Source of the DNA: Pestalotiopsis fici W106-1
Lineage: Eukaryota > Ascomycota > Sordariomycetes > Amphisphaeriales > Sporocadaceae
Reading direction: 5' to 3'
Assembly: GCF_000516985.1 (NCBI RefSeq)
Contig: NW_006917092.1
Span: 1,318,619-1,382,618, forward strand
Length of the DNA: 64,000 nucleotides
Positions 43,518 to 56,128 of this stretch are shown here, piece by piece. Within the stretch, counting starts at the first letter, position 1. Every line of letters begins with the position of its first letter. A program made the position numbers and the translations under genes. Under the pieces are notes generated by a model. The model saw only the letters and a list, made by a program, of their open reading frames with translations. It was not told the DNA's origin and did not search any database.

Positions 43518-44471
43518 CATCCAAGCAGAAAGAAGAAGAAAAAAAATTAATCAAACAATGCTGCTGCAGAGACTCGACAGACGAACAGCAACATTAATGG
43601 CCCCAGACAGATCCCAGGGTGGACTCCCTTAGAATTTGGAGGGAACGCGCGTCTTCTGGCACGGGCTGTCCAATCAGCAAAGACAAATGTTGTAGTGTGC
43701 CTGAGGCCGGCACAGTATCTACTACCAAAGCAGCCAGAGGACCGGGATTTGGCACAAGGCGCACGCTGCTGCTTGGCTGCTGGCTGCTGGGCTTTCTTGG
43801 ATGGGGTGGGTCAAAGCTGGATGGGACAATGGCAAGCATGGGGATTGGGGCTGGGCTTGGCTTGGCTTTCATGTCGTCCGTCTCTCATTGCCATTCGAGT
43901 CAATGAGCTCCAGCTTAGGCTGTTCCAGCTCAGGACTTGCCTCTCAAGTCGCCGCTAGGTGCATTGGGGGTTTAGGTGCAAAGATTAGCATAGAGGCGAG
44001 ATACCTGTCCATCCTTTGAGCAGCACCTGGGCAGTAGTGTGGTACTGCGCTAAATGTAAGTAAACTTATTATAGCTGCCGTGGTGGTAGGAGTATTAAAT
44101 GTAGTTTAGCAGCGAGCAGCAACTAAAGATATCTGGTAAGTGGGCCGGCCGTCGCCTCTGTTTTTAGTGGCATCGTCCGCGTCTTGTCCTCCCGTCCTTG
44201 CCCAGACCCCCGGCTGTCCTATTTCCCAAGACCCTCAACCTCCCAAAAAAGATACACACATTGCTACACTACTCACACTCTCATGTATGCGTGCAGGCAT
44301 TACTAGAGCCTGGGTAGCCAGCAACACAGTATACTACAGTATACGCGCACATGTCTATTGATCAGCAGCCAACTTCAATTTTAGGGACACACAAGCACAC
44401 TGCTGCTGACAATCTTTGTCAGCTGGGTTTGCGCAAGCCTGATGGACGTTTGCGACCAGGTTGACGACTAC

Positions 44472-44520
44472 TCTTCCGCCAATCTGACCTAATTCGGACA
44501 ATTAGGTTCTTGGCGGAAGA
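44472..44520. repeat. 49-base interrupted palindrome (strong hairpin)
   Basis: The outer arms TCTTCCGCCAA and TTGGCGGAAGA are perfect over 11 bases. After a small internal loop (TCTG opposite TC), inner arms ACCTAATT and AATTAGGT pair over 8 bases, leaving a 5-base loop CGGAC. It lies in the gene-poor region with no neighbouring stop codon. It could be a transcription-factor site, an RNA hairpin, or the remnant of a small inverted-repeat element. Confidence 0.85.
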
Positions 44521-44764
44521 AAAAGGTATACGCATGCTGGCACATTAGATACTACTATGTACTGAACGTCCACGAATAGAGAGAGAGTGTGTGTGAACAG
44601 AAAAGAGGGAGACGCCAAAGATCAAGGTAGGAGACAAACATCTCATTGTCCTTCGGCGCATTCACCACTAGAGCGCACGACATACCTACTGGAGTAAGAG
44701 TGTGTTTCTTTGTTGGTGTGATTGTAAAGCGGACTCGGCTATGTAGGGGCAAGTCCCGAGCGCC

Positions 44765-44788
44765 GCAGCAGCAGCAGCAGCAGCAGCA
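44765..44788 (+). repeat. GCA trinucleotide repeat (8 units)
   Basis: Eight tandem GCA units in the gene-poor region. On the reverse strand one frame reads it as poly-Cys, a sign that the frame is not a gene. Confidence 0.85.
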
Positions 44789-47700
44789 CTGCAAAAGTCC
44801 ATGTACAGCACGAGCAGCGCTCTGTAGAAAAAGAGAAGCCAGACAACGATGTTTTGCAGCAGAAAATGTATGTAGACATACCGGGGTACCCACCTCAATC
44901 AACCCATACCCTGTAGACGAAACGCCAACTCGGGGGTTTGGCTGCTGCAGGGAGAGGCGATGACGAGGCGCGGCCCTGGATCGACCGCGGGCAAGTGGCT
45001 GAGAGCCTGAGACTTGCCTGTCTGGGTTTAGTTTCTCCAGTGGCCCTCGGCGGCTCAGTGACCCTCTGTGGCCCTGAAGAGGTGGGAAAGCACCACGAAC
45101 GTCTGGGCAGAAGCGGTGCTTGGCGTGAGGCTGCTCCTCCATGGTGATAGTACACGCCTAAGCCTCTGACGAATTGAAGTGGTTCGCTTCCACTTGGCCA
45201 GGCTCCACATGTTGCGCCCTCTCTCTCGCTCTCTCCATTTCGAGATGGCTTTCCATTCCCTCCGAAGAAATTTTTGTATGGATTCGTCATGCATTTGCAA
45301 TGCTCCATAGTCGTGTCAGTGGCTTCTAGTATTGTCTGTCTCTGCGTACAGTATTATTATTCTCTGTTCTTTCGTTACGTTGGTGTTGCGTCGCCTGCCA
45401 CTACCGCTATTACATACACAGTACGTATGCACGCTGTGATCCAATTTCATTACTGGCACTATTGCTGTACGCATCACATCACCGAGATATGCCGACACCG
45501 CTCAACCAATCGTATTGATTCCTTTTCCAATATTCTCAAGTCTACCCTTGTATTCACGTACGATTTCTTTTCAACTCAAATTTGCTCTACATATTGTGCA
45601 AAACCCCCGAGCAGTTTTCCGCTCCGCAGGTGCACTCGTCCGGGAATCCGGAACCAACTACCTCCCACATCGCGAACCATGGAATCGTGGAGTGGGCTCT
45701 TCAACGGTCGAGCCTTGAGACGGGGCGGACAATAGAAAGTTTGTAGTCGACGGTAGAAACCGTTGCCGTACTTGATGAAAATAAACAGCCCAGGCCCTCT
45801 TTTTGAGGCTCGTCTACGAAACCGTATACGAGATTCCCGAGTGTTACGAACATCTCGGCAATCGTAGGTATCAATGCTTAGGTAATACCTCAGAGCTGAC
45901 GACTATTGGCTAACCAGGCCATTCGATCGGAGGGAGGGAAACCCAACTTACACCATAGTAGATAATTATCCATGCCTGTAGAATTGTCTTGACTGGTTCC
46001 GCTGCCATGACTGTTCGATTGCGTTCAACTACGCCATATAATCACTTCTCGCGAATACAAATGTCAGACATGTCCAACAATTTGTTCATCAATCCACTAG
46101 CAGTAGTAGTAGCACACCAGGTAACTCAGAAACGCTGTTGTTTCAACTTGTTCGGTACAGCAGACGAAACGTGAATTGCAGATCGCTAGCTTTCCATCCT
46201 TGCTCGCACGCAACTCGGCTCCTTACCGACCCGACTCCTTACAGCGGACAGCCCTCGATAGACTTACGTTTGCTGTTGGACGATCATCATGGCTGCCAAA
46301 CATGATAATCTTCGTGTCTGTACACAGTATAACTGTCTGTCCGTGCGTTTTATAACACACGCACAAAAAATAGTGAGGGATACATGGTCTGGGTCGTGGT
46401 CTGATAAGCTTAATCCGTCAAGGTCTCGTGTACTCCGAATAGCTCTGGCAGCATGACGCGGCAACTCAGACACTGGGGCCAGCCAAACGGACAATCCTCA
46501 TTTCAAGGTGCCAAGATCACCTTTCACGTTTACGTTGCTATTGTTCATGATGAACGATGGGACCGAGTCCATTATTCTCTGGATTCAATTCAATTAATTG
46601 ACAATTCGTGCAACATGTTTCTCGCAAGTGCCTACGTACGCTGAGGCCATGACAAATGGTGACAAATGCTTGGGAACTTCATCTAATGATACGAGGCAAT
46701 ATCAACCTTGATTGAGAGATGGAGCCTCAAAAGTCAAATACATGGTTTTGTACTCCACGTCAATTGAACAATTGGATATTGCCTTGAGGATACCTATTGT
46801 CGAAGAAATCTCCCTACCAACACTTACACATCAAGCTTCATGATTAGGTGTGCCTACTGCTACCATCAATGATTCTCGAAGGGCCATACCCGTCGCGCCG
46901 GCACTCGCCCAGACTCATAGTTCCTTTCAAAGTTCCGGTCGCAAGGGACGTCGATCACGTGGGATGGGCTGAGTATTTTAGTGTTTTAGGGCCCGTTTTG
47001 CTTGCGCGTCCACCACCCCTTCATATGCATCGCCCGGGGCCGACCAATTATAATACGCCGATCACAAAAGCTAGGTACATCGTACCTACCAATGCACGAC
47101 TTTCAAGATCCGTGGTTCCGGTGCTGCACAATGGATTGATGATATGATGCCTGTAGGTTAGTGTAGGTAGATGGATTTGCGCTTCAGATCAACAAATACT
47201 GCCGACCAAGATGCAGAAGACCATGAAGAGTCTCTTGACTATGCCCCTATTCTGACAATTGACCAGTTCAGTTGGTAGCGGATGGACAGCATGCCGACCA
47301 GCGGAATACTAAGGGGGGAGAGGTTTGGATCTGCCTAATACCAAGCGCAAGTGCTCGGTGCTCACGCCCACGTAGTTTGTCCCAATGATTCGGAACAAAG
47401 AAACACGCCATTGCAAGCTGCTTCATTGGCACTGCAGCCTTATCTGTTGTCTTGGTATCTGTACAGTACAGAACTAAATGGCGCCATTGCTGCTGCCAAC
47501 ATCTGCGCGCAATATGCTCTCGCTGTATCTAGGATTTGCTTCGACTGCTGGAGCGTATTCGGGGTCTCATGTTTATATACTTGTAATGAGATCAATTCAA
47601 ACTTCCGTCGCTCATAGATCATAATATAGATTCTATAGCCATGATTTAGGTATTTCGATCGGTATCAATCTACCGAGCCGTGTTAAGCTTTCTCAAAGGC

Positions 47701-50700
47701 ATGAATTTGTATATTTGCTTCCCTCAAAGATCCGGCACGTACCGAATTCAACATTCGCAGCATCTCTTCCACCTGGTAGTCGCACCCGTAAAACACAGTA
47801 TCTATGCACTTTTATGCACTGCGCCTAGGTTTAGGCCTTGAGGTCCGGAAACATGCCGGGCTTTTTCTCCGGTGTTCGAAAACCTCTATACTCATGTGCA
47901 CTTACACAGCCACACGAAGAATATGGAATAGCAAAGTGTGGAAATCATTGGTATAGAACAAAGGAGCATCACGCCAAGCCGGGTACTCAAGAGGGGAATA
48001 TTCTATAGTTTGAGATGCTTCCATTTCACAGCCAAGAAAAAAGAGATAATGATATATTGTGACGACCCAGGCTGAGCCAAGACATGTCGGCAGGGCTATC
48101 GAACGACAACATGTGCGACCGGGGGACAAGAAGAAAATGTCGATGAAAATAGAGAAAAGAAAAAACATTTGCCGAAATAGCTTTAGTTACACTAAAAGGA
48201 ACGGTGGGGGCCAGAAGCCAGACACGCCGCCGCGGCTCCACTAAGAAGTTCGCTGCGCTTCTTTAAATTTTTCCTTCTTTCCCTTTTTTAGGCTGTCCAC
48301 TTTCTCGGGACGCGCGTCTATTCCTCCTCTTCCCACGAGGCATCTTGGCACCACACACTGAAGGGAAAAAGGGCACTGGCCAGGCCCGCGCCGTAGCTTC
48401 ACCTAGAATCTGGGGCGCTGGGCAAGGCGGGCTTGGCAATGACCAAAAAAAGAGCAAACAGAGAGAAGAGGAAGAACAAAAAGACCCCTTTCTGTCCCCT
48501 GCTTTTTTTGCTCGGCGATGATCTTCATGACGGCATGTGGCCTGGCGGGCTATACATACGTTAGACGGTTCCACTGTCGTCGTCGTGCTTCATTACCGAC
48601 CGGCTTGGCGGCTACCGGGAGAAGGGGAAAGAGGGGAGACTAAAACTAAAGACATATTCGCTCTTCTTTTCGTTGTCCTTGACGCGAGTAGGAGGGACTT
48701 GTTGGCCCTGGCTTTCGTGATTCGTTACGTGGGTCAATAAAGAGACTTGTCACTTGTGTCAGCGGTCGGGCCCTCTTATTATTGTCTGAGTCGCGACATA
48801 TTTACCATCTACTATAATAAAAACAGACCAATATAGTCATGGGTTGCCTACGGCCATGGTACTGTCGACGATGACCACACCTTAATTCTCGGCGACTGCC
48901 CGGCGCTCCTTGCTGCTTGTAGTACATTGCAGCATCAGATGAACTGGTCATAGTGCGCCTGATAAGACATGCATCCGTCTGCTCATTTGCTCAAAAGCTT
49001 GTAGTATGATAGAAAGGTTCTGCTTTGTCATGCGCACTCTGCATAAAGTCGTAATCTGGGCACCTGAAGCTGTCTCCTCCTCTCTCCTTCCAATAGGCTC
49101 CCCAAAGTACGGTTTCGTTTGCGCTTGGATCTTGCTCCCTCTACTACCCTACTGTGTACACAATCCCAGGGTCACATCCGGTTTGTCTCAACCGAGCATA
49201 GCCACCTGTCCGCAATATAGTAGTGAAGTTGACTACCCGTGGGGTGCCTGGACTATTGTTTGGCTGCGCTTTCCATGGCTCATGGCAAGGGAAGAGGCAT
49301 ATATCTCGGCATGAAGCAAATTAATTGGCAGCCTGGCCTGCTTAGTAGCCAGCCAAGCTTTTCTGCACTGCGAGACACACTTCAAGACCGAGCGGTGACC
49401 CCATCGGAGCCTCTCGAGTAGTCCCTACGTGGTTTCTCCACCTCTTCCGTCGTGTGTATACGCGTCCCTGGGGAGAATGAACCACTGGGCTGTCCCAAGT
49501 CGTCCTCCTTCATAGTGCCATAAACTGTACGAAGCAGCCAATGCTACGATAGTATTGCAAAATGGGACTCTGTCAAGCAGCCACAGTCTCATATGGCTGA
49601 CTCATGGATGGCCGTGAATTCTACCAAAACCCCCATAAAATAAGGATATATTCGTAGGCGGTTCCATACATGGCATGTCAAATTCTCCCTTGTATGTAAG
49701 CCACGTCCCATTTGTAGTTACTAGATGGACCCGGTTTACGAAGTACAACTAGCTGACCATGGGCATCACGGCTCAAACCTACTCACGTGCTCGAGAAATA
49801 AGCACAAGTACGATACATCTAGACCCACGAGACAGGGAAAGAGACAGGAAAAGTTGTTGTTTGTGCCAACTCATAGACCCTTGTCTGGGTCTGCTCCAAC
49901 AGTGATGTTGCGTGAGGATTCTTGACAAAGTACCTAAAGGTTTTCCCTCCTGGCCTGGTCGGTAGATTTAGGCAACATTCTATATATCAGTACCGTGGCG
50001 TGGCTTAGTCGTGGCTTTGAGTTCATATAAACCATGTATTCTCTTCAACTCGATTAGCTTGGAATTCTGCATGGACTAGACACGGAGCAGAGCGAGTCTA
50101 ATCTAGTCTTTGTCTCTGTCCTTTCCCTCTCTATAAGCTGAAACCTCCACAGAAGATGGGGTCACAAGTAGTACAAGTAGTCGAACGTCAAGTGGCTCCA
50201 AGAACCAGGATTTCTCTCTAGATTTGCGGGTACACGGACGTGCGGTGTGCTTCACAGCCTTGTAGGCTTGTATATACGGAATCCCAAAACCTTAGGGCGA
50301 GACACAGTTGCTGCCACCGTGAATGGCTTGGACTCGACCGTGTTCTGAAATACTGCCGGGAACAAACCGAAAGAGACTTCTTCACGATGCGCTCTTGCGC
50401 TCTTGGTCGGTATGGGAACAGTCTTTCCGAAGAATTCCTCTTGCTTCCGTAAAACCACAGTCAACTCAACATCCGCTCCATATCCGCCCTATGAACATGT
50501 CAGCAGGTGGACAAGGTCGAAAAGGACCCTCCCCATACATCTCCACGCGTAAACGGTTCTTGGCTCATGCTTTCCTGTCTCTCCACAATACAACATAATG
50601 GTACACGTACTACTGCTCCCACAACCCGGGGCCATATGTGCCCACCTGGGAAAAGTGCCGCAAGGCAAAGCAAAGCAGGACAGAGGCTGCGGTCGGGCCG

Positions 50701-52076
50701 TGGTGATGGATCGACAGGACGAAGAGTACTACCAACGGGGGGCCCGGTCCAGCTAAAATATCAAGGCCCTGAACGGTGACGTGTGTTGTCTCCTCTTCTC
50801 TTGCACCCTATCCATCTGCCATCCTCCCCCAGGCGTACCATGTATGATCTTCAAAGATGGCTCCAATTCCAGAAGGAGATTTACTCGGCGCCATCCGAGT
50901 TTTCCCAAGCCAAATGTCGGAAACCGAACCCATGAGCGATATCCGGGAGTGAGTAGGGATTGTTTGGTGGTCCAATAAATAAGTGAGTTGCTTGACGTGA
51001 CCCATCCTCGATATCTCAGGGCGGGCTGACCTCGGATATACGTAACCCCTGAGTGTGCCACATACTGTGAGATGCCTCTGGTGATTTGATATAAGCTTAT
51101 TGAAGTTGCGGTCAAAATCATGATAACACCGCGATATGTCATATTCAAGTTGCGCAACTTTATTATAACGTACCACCTGTAACGTGACGCATTGCCAAAA
51201 CCAGTTTGTTCATCACAATTATAGAAGTTTAGCATTTTCATGAACTTGAAGTAAAAGCGATGATTCCTAATCTATAGAAGTGAAATTTTGTATATTCTGT
51301 TGCTAATGAAACGATTTTTCAGCCAGAAACCAATAAAATATACGTTTATCAACATTTATCAAAATCCGCAAGGTGATATTTTTACGTTGATGTTCACTTT
51401 ACTAACTGACGATCTCAAGTGCAGTGGGTGCAGAATAAAGCGAATACTGCCTCTATCTAACGCAATATTTCCGATTTCAACACAAAGTGTACATAGTATA
51501 GGCCAACACTATAGTCCATTGCCACTTGAGCTCGTCTAATAATTGAGCTCGAGATGAATGATGGCTCACTCTCAAACATGCGATTTGTATCGGACGCACT
51601 TTGGTCATTAATTTTCCGTCCAGGACATGACCGCCTATGTAATAAAAGTATGGCAGCTAACATGTTGATATATAATCAATATCATGCCAGGGAGACTTGT
51701 TACTTGTTTCTGTAATGCAGTATAAGGAATTTCCAAAAAGTGGACAGCCACTTGAACCAGGACCAAGCCAGTCTCGTCACTATTCTATTAGACGTGGTGA
51801 TCGTATATATACATGCCAACCTGTCCGAGATATATCAGCGGCTAGTCATCTCATGTGAACATGTATATTGATGGATCAAAACTCTGGGTGAGCTGCTTCC
51901 GTGTAACCCTGCATAAAAGAGGGCTTCAATTGAGCACTTGGATTATCAAGGCGATCAGTTCAAGTCGGAGACTTTAATGTCATGAACTGGTAACTTTACG
52001 CAGCAGCTTCCGATGTCAAATTGTGCGCCTTTATTGGACCTTTCGCCTGGCCACATTACAAGACGGCAAGAGTAGG

Positions 52077-52962
52077 CTAGTTTTTCCAAGCCGATATTTT
52101 GAATCCACCAGGACAAAGGTACTGGAAAACACCTTTGGGGTCATACTTTGATGAGGCCTCCTGCATCCTGCTCACATTATCTGGGCCGTAACCATTGAAA
52201 ACGTCTTGGTTTGAAAGAGCGTAAATGAGATGCTCCCACGGTAGGACACCATCCTTGATGGCGTGCGCAGACGAGCGCACCTCATCAACCAAAGCGCAAA
52301 CATTGGAACAAGCCCATGACTCTAATTCAGTAGTGTGGATACTGGCCGAGGCTTGAATCAGGATGGCGTCATGGCTGTTTTGCTCAAGGCCAAGCACGTT
52401 GCCAATGCCGTTGGCCGCATGTGATTGCTGGAAGTATAGACGTGGGACCGGCTGGACACAGACATGCGAGGCTAAATACTGGTCGGGGATACCTGCCTGA
52501 AGCTCTTTCACCATCTGATTATATATTTCAACTGCTTTTCGGCGGATGGAAGCATCGTTCTCGACTGTCAGAGTGAACCATATAGTACTTGAAGAAAGTC
52601 AGGTAACCTGAACATATATTTTTGGCACTACATTGCACATCATCACAAGTAGTCCAGAGGCAGTGAGGAGTATACCCAAGCATTCCTGGAGTGTGACTGT
52701 CTTGTAGTTATTCGTAACTTCCGAAAATGATAGGAACTTTGCATCAAAGGAGGTTTCTCGACGGCTGCCATGTTATTCGCAATGGTCATGCCCAAACCGC
52801 CCCCAAATCTTGGCTGGTGCCTATTACGAACTGTACGTTGACATATGGATTGGATGAATTGTTGAACGTGAAGTTGGTCACGGCATCAATGCCAGCTGAG
52901 GCGGCATTCAAGGGGGAAAGGGCCAGCCCACCCCAGATAGGCCTGCTTGCCATAGTAATGCC
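52077..52962 (-). pseudogene. 5'-truncated, frameshifted FAD-linked oxidoreductase (berberine-bridge type)
   Basis: The 3' part of a BBE-type FAD oxidase is readable from 52962: GITMASRPIWGG, then DAVTNFTFNNSSNPYVNVQF. The frame stops at TGA 52788-52786. Shifting at the G5 run near 52800 gives a second segment (GLGMTIANNMAAVEKPPL), and another shift near 52750 gives the third (DAKFLSFSEVTNNYKTVTLQ). A normal-looking 87-nt intron then joins ECLG to TIWFTLTVEND and the intact 3' exon, ending YDPKGVFQYLCPGGFK, the family's C-terminal substrate and flavin block. The FAD-binding N-terminal half is absent upstream. Such oxidases often belong to secondary-metabolite clusters. At least two frame changes plus the truncation argue for decay. 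Sequencing error could explain the shifts but not the missing half. Confidence 0.8.
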
Positions 52963-53386
52963 CTATTTGCAAAGAATCACATGCGAGATATCATTGCAAA
53001 ACATTAGAAATAATAATTGTCACAAACAGGCCTGTATGCACACTGCGATGCTTGGACCCCTGTTTTGGTATACCCCTCGCCGGCGGATGTAAGCAAAGAA
53101 ATATTGTCAGATCAGCAACTTACGACCTTGGCGTGGGGTTGTATTGGACTGACTTGGAAAAAAGTAGAACGAACTGGACGAGGTGAGTCGGCCTCTTGTT
53201 GAGTTGGTCGTACAAATCGCTGGCCCTTCTCCGTCAGCTCAAGCCCCAGTCGGCTCAGGTTAGAAAGCTTCTTTCACAAATCTGCTATTACCCCGGAAAG
53301 TGAAGAGAGAACAGCAAGCGAGTCTTCTGTGAATGCTCTATTCATTCTCTTTCCCCCATCTCCTCTTGAGTCTGACCGTCATCGAC

Positions 53387-54206
53387 ATGCCTACTATTCT
53401 CATTACCGGTGCCAATCAAGGTCAGTTCAAGCTTTTGTAGTCGGGAACCTATACCCGTAGTCAATACCAGCATTCGTGTCGAATACTCATAGACTGCAGG
53501 CATTGGCCGCGCACTTACTGAGGCTTATTTATCGCGCCCCAACCACACTGTCATTGGGGCTGTCCGCAATCCAGAGAGCACCACGCTCAAGGATGTCAAG
53601 CCAGGGGAGGGCAGCAAGCTGCTAGTCGTCAAGATCGAGGCCACGTCCGAGACAGACCCTGCTGAAGCGGTTGACCACATCAGGGCAGCCGGTATCACTG
53701 CGCTGGATATCGTTATAGCGGTGACCGGAATCAACCCGGCCAGTGCTTTTGCTTCCGTCAATGACATCAATATCGAGGCCTTGCACGAAATCTTCAATGT
53801 CAATACATTCTCCTTTGTGAGCCTCTTCAAGGCCGTGCAGCCGCTTCTCCTGACGTCGAGCAACTCCCCGAAACTATTAGCTCTCAGCTCGAGCGGCGGT
53901 CAGATAGCCGAAATGGAACCCACGATCCCCGTCAAGGTTGGCATCTACGGTGCCAGCAAGGCGGCTCTCAACTACCTCGTCCGACGAGTGCATTTCGAGA
54001 ACCCGTGGCTGACTGCATGGGTCATGAACCCCGGTTTTGTGCAGTCGGCATCCGGGAACGCCAATGCCAAGCTTTGGGGTATGGAACAGGCACCGCATTC
54101 CATGGAATTGATTATCCCAGCTCTGATGGCAAAGATCGATGCGGCCACGCGAGCTGAAACATCAGGAAACTTTTACAATTTTGATGGCACGCCACTTACC
54201 TATTGA
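53387..54206 (+). CDS. short-chain dehydrogenase/reductase (SDR)
   Basis: Predicted 246 residues from two exons, 53387-53420 and 53500-54206, with a 79-nt intron. Splicing completes the cofactor motif TGANQGIGR (residues 8-16). Other SDR marks are a Val/Thr-Gly variant of the NNAG strand (IAVTGIN), an active-site Ser in LALSSSGGQ, and the YGASKAALN catalytic Tyr-x-x-x-Lys. A PGFVQS loop follows the catalytic helix. This is a classical NAD(P)-dependent oxidoreductase, close in style to fungal norsolorinic-acid ketoreductase and carbonyl-reductase-like SDRs. The substrate is not readable. The NNAG motif is altered to VTGIN. It stands next to the FAD-oxidoreductase pseudogene, with which it is divergent, and converges with the chitinase gene. 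Confidence 0.92.
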
Positions 54207-54604
54207 GATGATGAGCCATTCTCGAGATTCGCCTGATAGAAATGACATTGTATTCAATTGAGTGCTACGGCGTTTCATGCTTCGAACAGTGAAGAAAAAT
54301 GGACAGTGGTTGAACAGAATCACCCTTATAAGTTTTCGCCGTTGTGCACTTCGAGTTCCATGGCTATAATAAACTAGGAAACTTCAATCTGCCAATATAA
54401 TCACTCAAGACTGGCCAGAGCACCGTTGACCAAAAGAACTCGGCGTATATTCAGCTCAAACAGGAAAAGAAAAAAGGTTGAAGCTACTAGTGCGGTTGAT
54501 TGTATTCCGTACCTAGATCCAACAACTTTCTTTGCGTATATTCCCAGTCAACATGTGTTCGATGATCCATTGAATCTCGTCTTTGCAAATGGTCAATTCT
54601 TCCG
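54207..54604. other. intergenic, convergent 3' ends
   Basis: About 400 bases between the SDR and chitinase stops. AT-rich, 3' UTR-like. Nothing else seen. Confidence 0.5.
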
Positions 54605-56029
54605 TTACTCATCATCCTCGTCGCAGCTACCATAACCAGGCTGGCATGAACCCAATCCGCAGTACGCGTCGCCCTGCCCGCAGTACCCATATTGACTACA
54701 GCACTGGTTTTGGCAAGCGGTGCCAAAATTGGTATTACCAGACACACCGCAGCGGTTGTCCATTGAAATTGGGAACATGGCCATACCGTCCGTCTGTAAA
54801 AGGAACAAGAGGACGTTAACACACATGGCAATTCAGAGTTTCTGGAGATAAAAACACAACTTACCGAACAACGGGCCGCGTTGCTTGAAGCCGTCTGGAG
54901 CGCGCCTTTCAAATTCTGATAATAAGTTTTACCTTTACTGATCGAGGTGTCGGCCGTCGTTGCCTCCCAAATGGAAATGCCACCAAAGTTGGGCCGGCAG
55001 TAGTACGCGTTGGCAAGGTTGGAGGCGCTCGCAACGGAAATGGCGTATCCTGGGTCGGCCGCGGCCTTTGAGCCCGGCAGACCGAGGAAGAGGCGGGCGT
55101 TCTTGCTCGGTGTGTTGGACAGCCAGTCTGTCCACTTGTCAAAGGTGAAGCCAGCCCAGGCGACGGGACCTCCGACCTTGTACGCCGGGTTCTCCTTGGC
55201 CCAGCGCGCAGCGGAGCATTCGTACGAGCCGTAAAACTGGATAAAGAGTATATCGAAAGCGACAGTCGAGAGCATGTCTTGGTTGTTGGGGTCTGGGACA
55301 TAGCACGCCGGTGAGGCCGAGAGGTAAAATCTCTGGTTCACCGTGCCAAACAGCCGCTTGAGCTGCGTGACCAGGGCCTTGTAGCCGGCCGCATTGTCAG
55401 TGGAAAGGTGTTCAATGTCCAAATCGAAGCCGTCGACCGAGAAGCCAATGTTATTGTAGTCGAAAGGTCGCGGATATCCACTGTTGACGAGATTCTGCTG
55501 TCGGGGCCCAAAAAGATAGAACAACTGTGTCGCAAATTTGGCACCATTGGATGCCCCCGTGAGCTGATAGCCATCGGTGCCTCCTCCCAGCGACAGCAGA
55601 AACTTCTTGTCTGGGCTGACCTTGCGACAGTAGTTCAGGTCGCGCTGAATGTTGGGACACTTGTGCAGAGCATTCTTGGATGTGTCGTTGACGCCAGCCC
55701 AGCCCGGACCTGGGTAGGTGTCTCCTGTACACTGATTTCCCAGGTCAAGTCCAGGAAAGCCATTCGCCTGTGCCGGGAATAGGTAGACAAACGACAAGAT
55801 GATGACGTCGATGGTGGGATCTTGACAGTAGACGTTCAAGGGTTTCTGGTTGTACCCTTGGCCCTACATGATGGATTAATAAATCATGAGACACTAATGC
55901 GAAGAGGTAGAATCTCACATAGTAGACGGCCACATTATTCTTTGAGTTGATATCAAAGGTTCCGAGTCCGAGTGTGACGTACGTGGAGGCGCAAAGTGCA
56001 TACAGCACAGCCTTGTAGGAACCAAACAT
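54605..56029 (-). CDS. secreted GH18 chitinase with C-terminal CBM18
   Basis: Predicted 432 residues from three exons: 56029-55919, 55863-54865 and 54793-54605. Introns are 55 and 71 nt. A signal peptide ([23 protein letters not shown]) precedes the catalytic TIM barrel. The SxGG strand is [10 protein letters not shown] and the catalytic DxxDxDxE is DGFDLDIE (residues 181-188), with Glu188 as acid/base. The third exon encodes a chitin-binding CBM18 (hevein-like) domain with eight Cys, including [12 protein letters not shown] and YCGLG, and then an acidic end (CDEDDE). The barrel is class III (plant-type) in style. It hydrolyses chitin outside the cell. The separate exon for the CBM suggests modular gain or loss. 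A TATAAATA box is about 92 nt upstream. Confidence 0.94.
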
Positions 56030-56120
56030 GGCGAATGCTATCTAGATGTCTCGATATAATGAACGACTGATGACGAAAACAATCCATCAAACAAACACTG
56101 ATCTGAGTTGCATCATCTTG

Positions 56121-56128
56121 TATTTATA
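56121..56128 (-). promoter_or_regulatory. TATA box candidate for the chitinase gene
   Basis: TATAAATA on the - strand, about 92 nt upstream of the chitinase ATG at 56029. It is an exact match to a strong TATA consensus at a sensible distance. Confidence 0.45.

Larger units (their letters stand above)
42345..52076. other. gene-poor region of about 9.7 kb
   Basis: No gene I can support on either strand. The first 700 bases upstream of PNG1 look like its 5' UTR and promoter (pyrimidine-rich on the - strand). The rest holds many frames under 200 codons that overlap in several phases, several built on low-complexity repeats (GA run near 43497, GCA run at 44765). The longest, 44555-45142 on the - strand, contains a poly-Cys run from that repeat. 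Base composition is near average until about 51,050, then AT-rich. No transposase, reverse transcriptase or terminal repeats were recognised. It could contain long UTRs, non-coding RNA genes or a gene with very short exons. Confidence 0.5.

Noticed and set aside
44555..45142. 195-codon - strand frame
   Set aside because: It contains a poly-Cys run produced by the GCA microsatellite and has no family resemblance. Likely chance.
50753..51241. 162-codon - strand frame, considered as a transposon remnant
   Set aside because: No reverse-transcriptase, integrase or transposase motif. The sequence reads as random translation.
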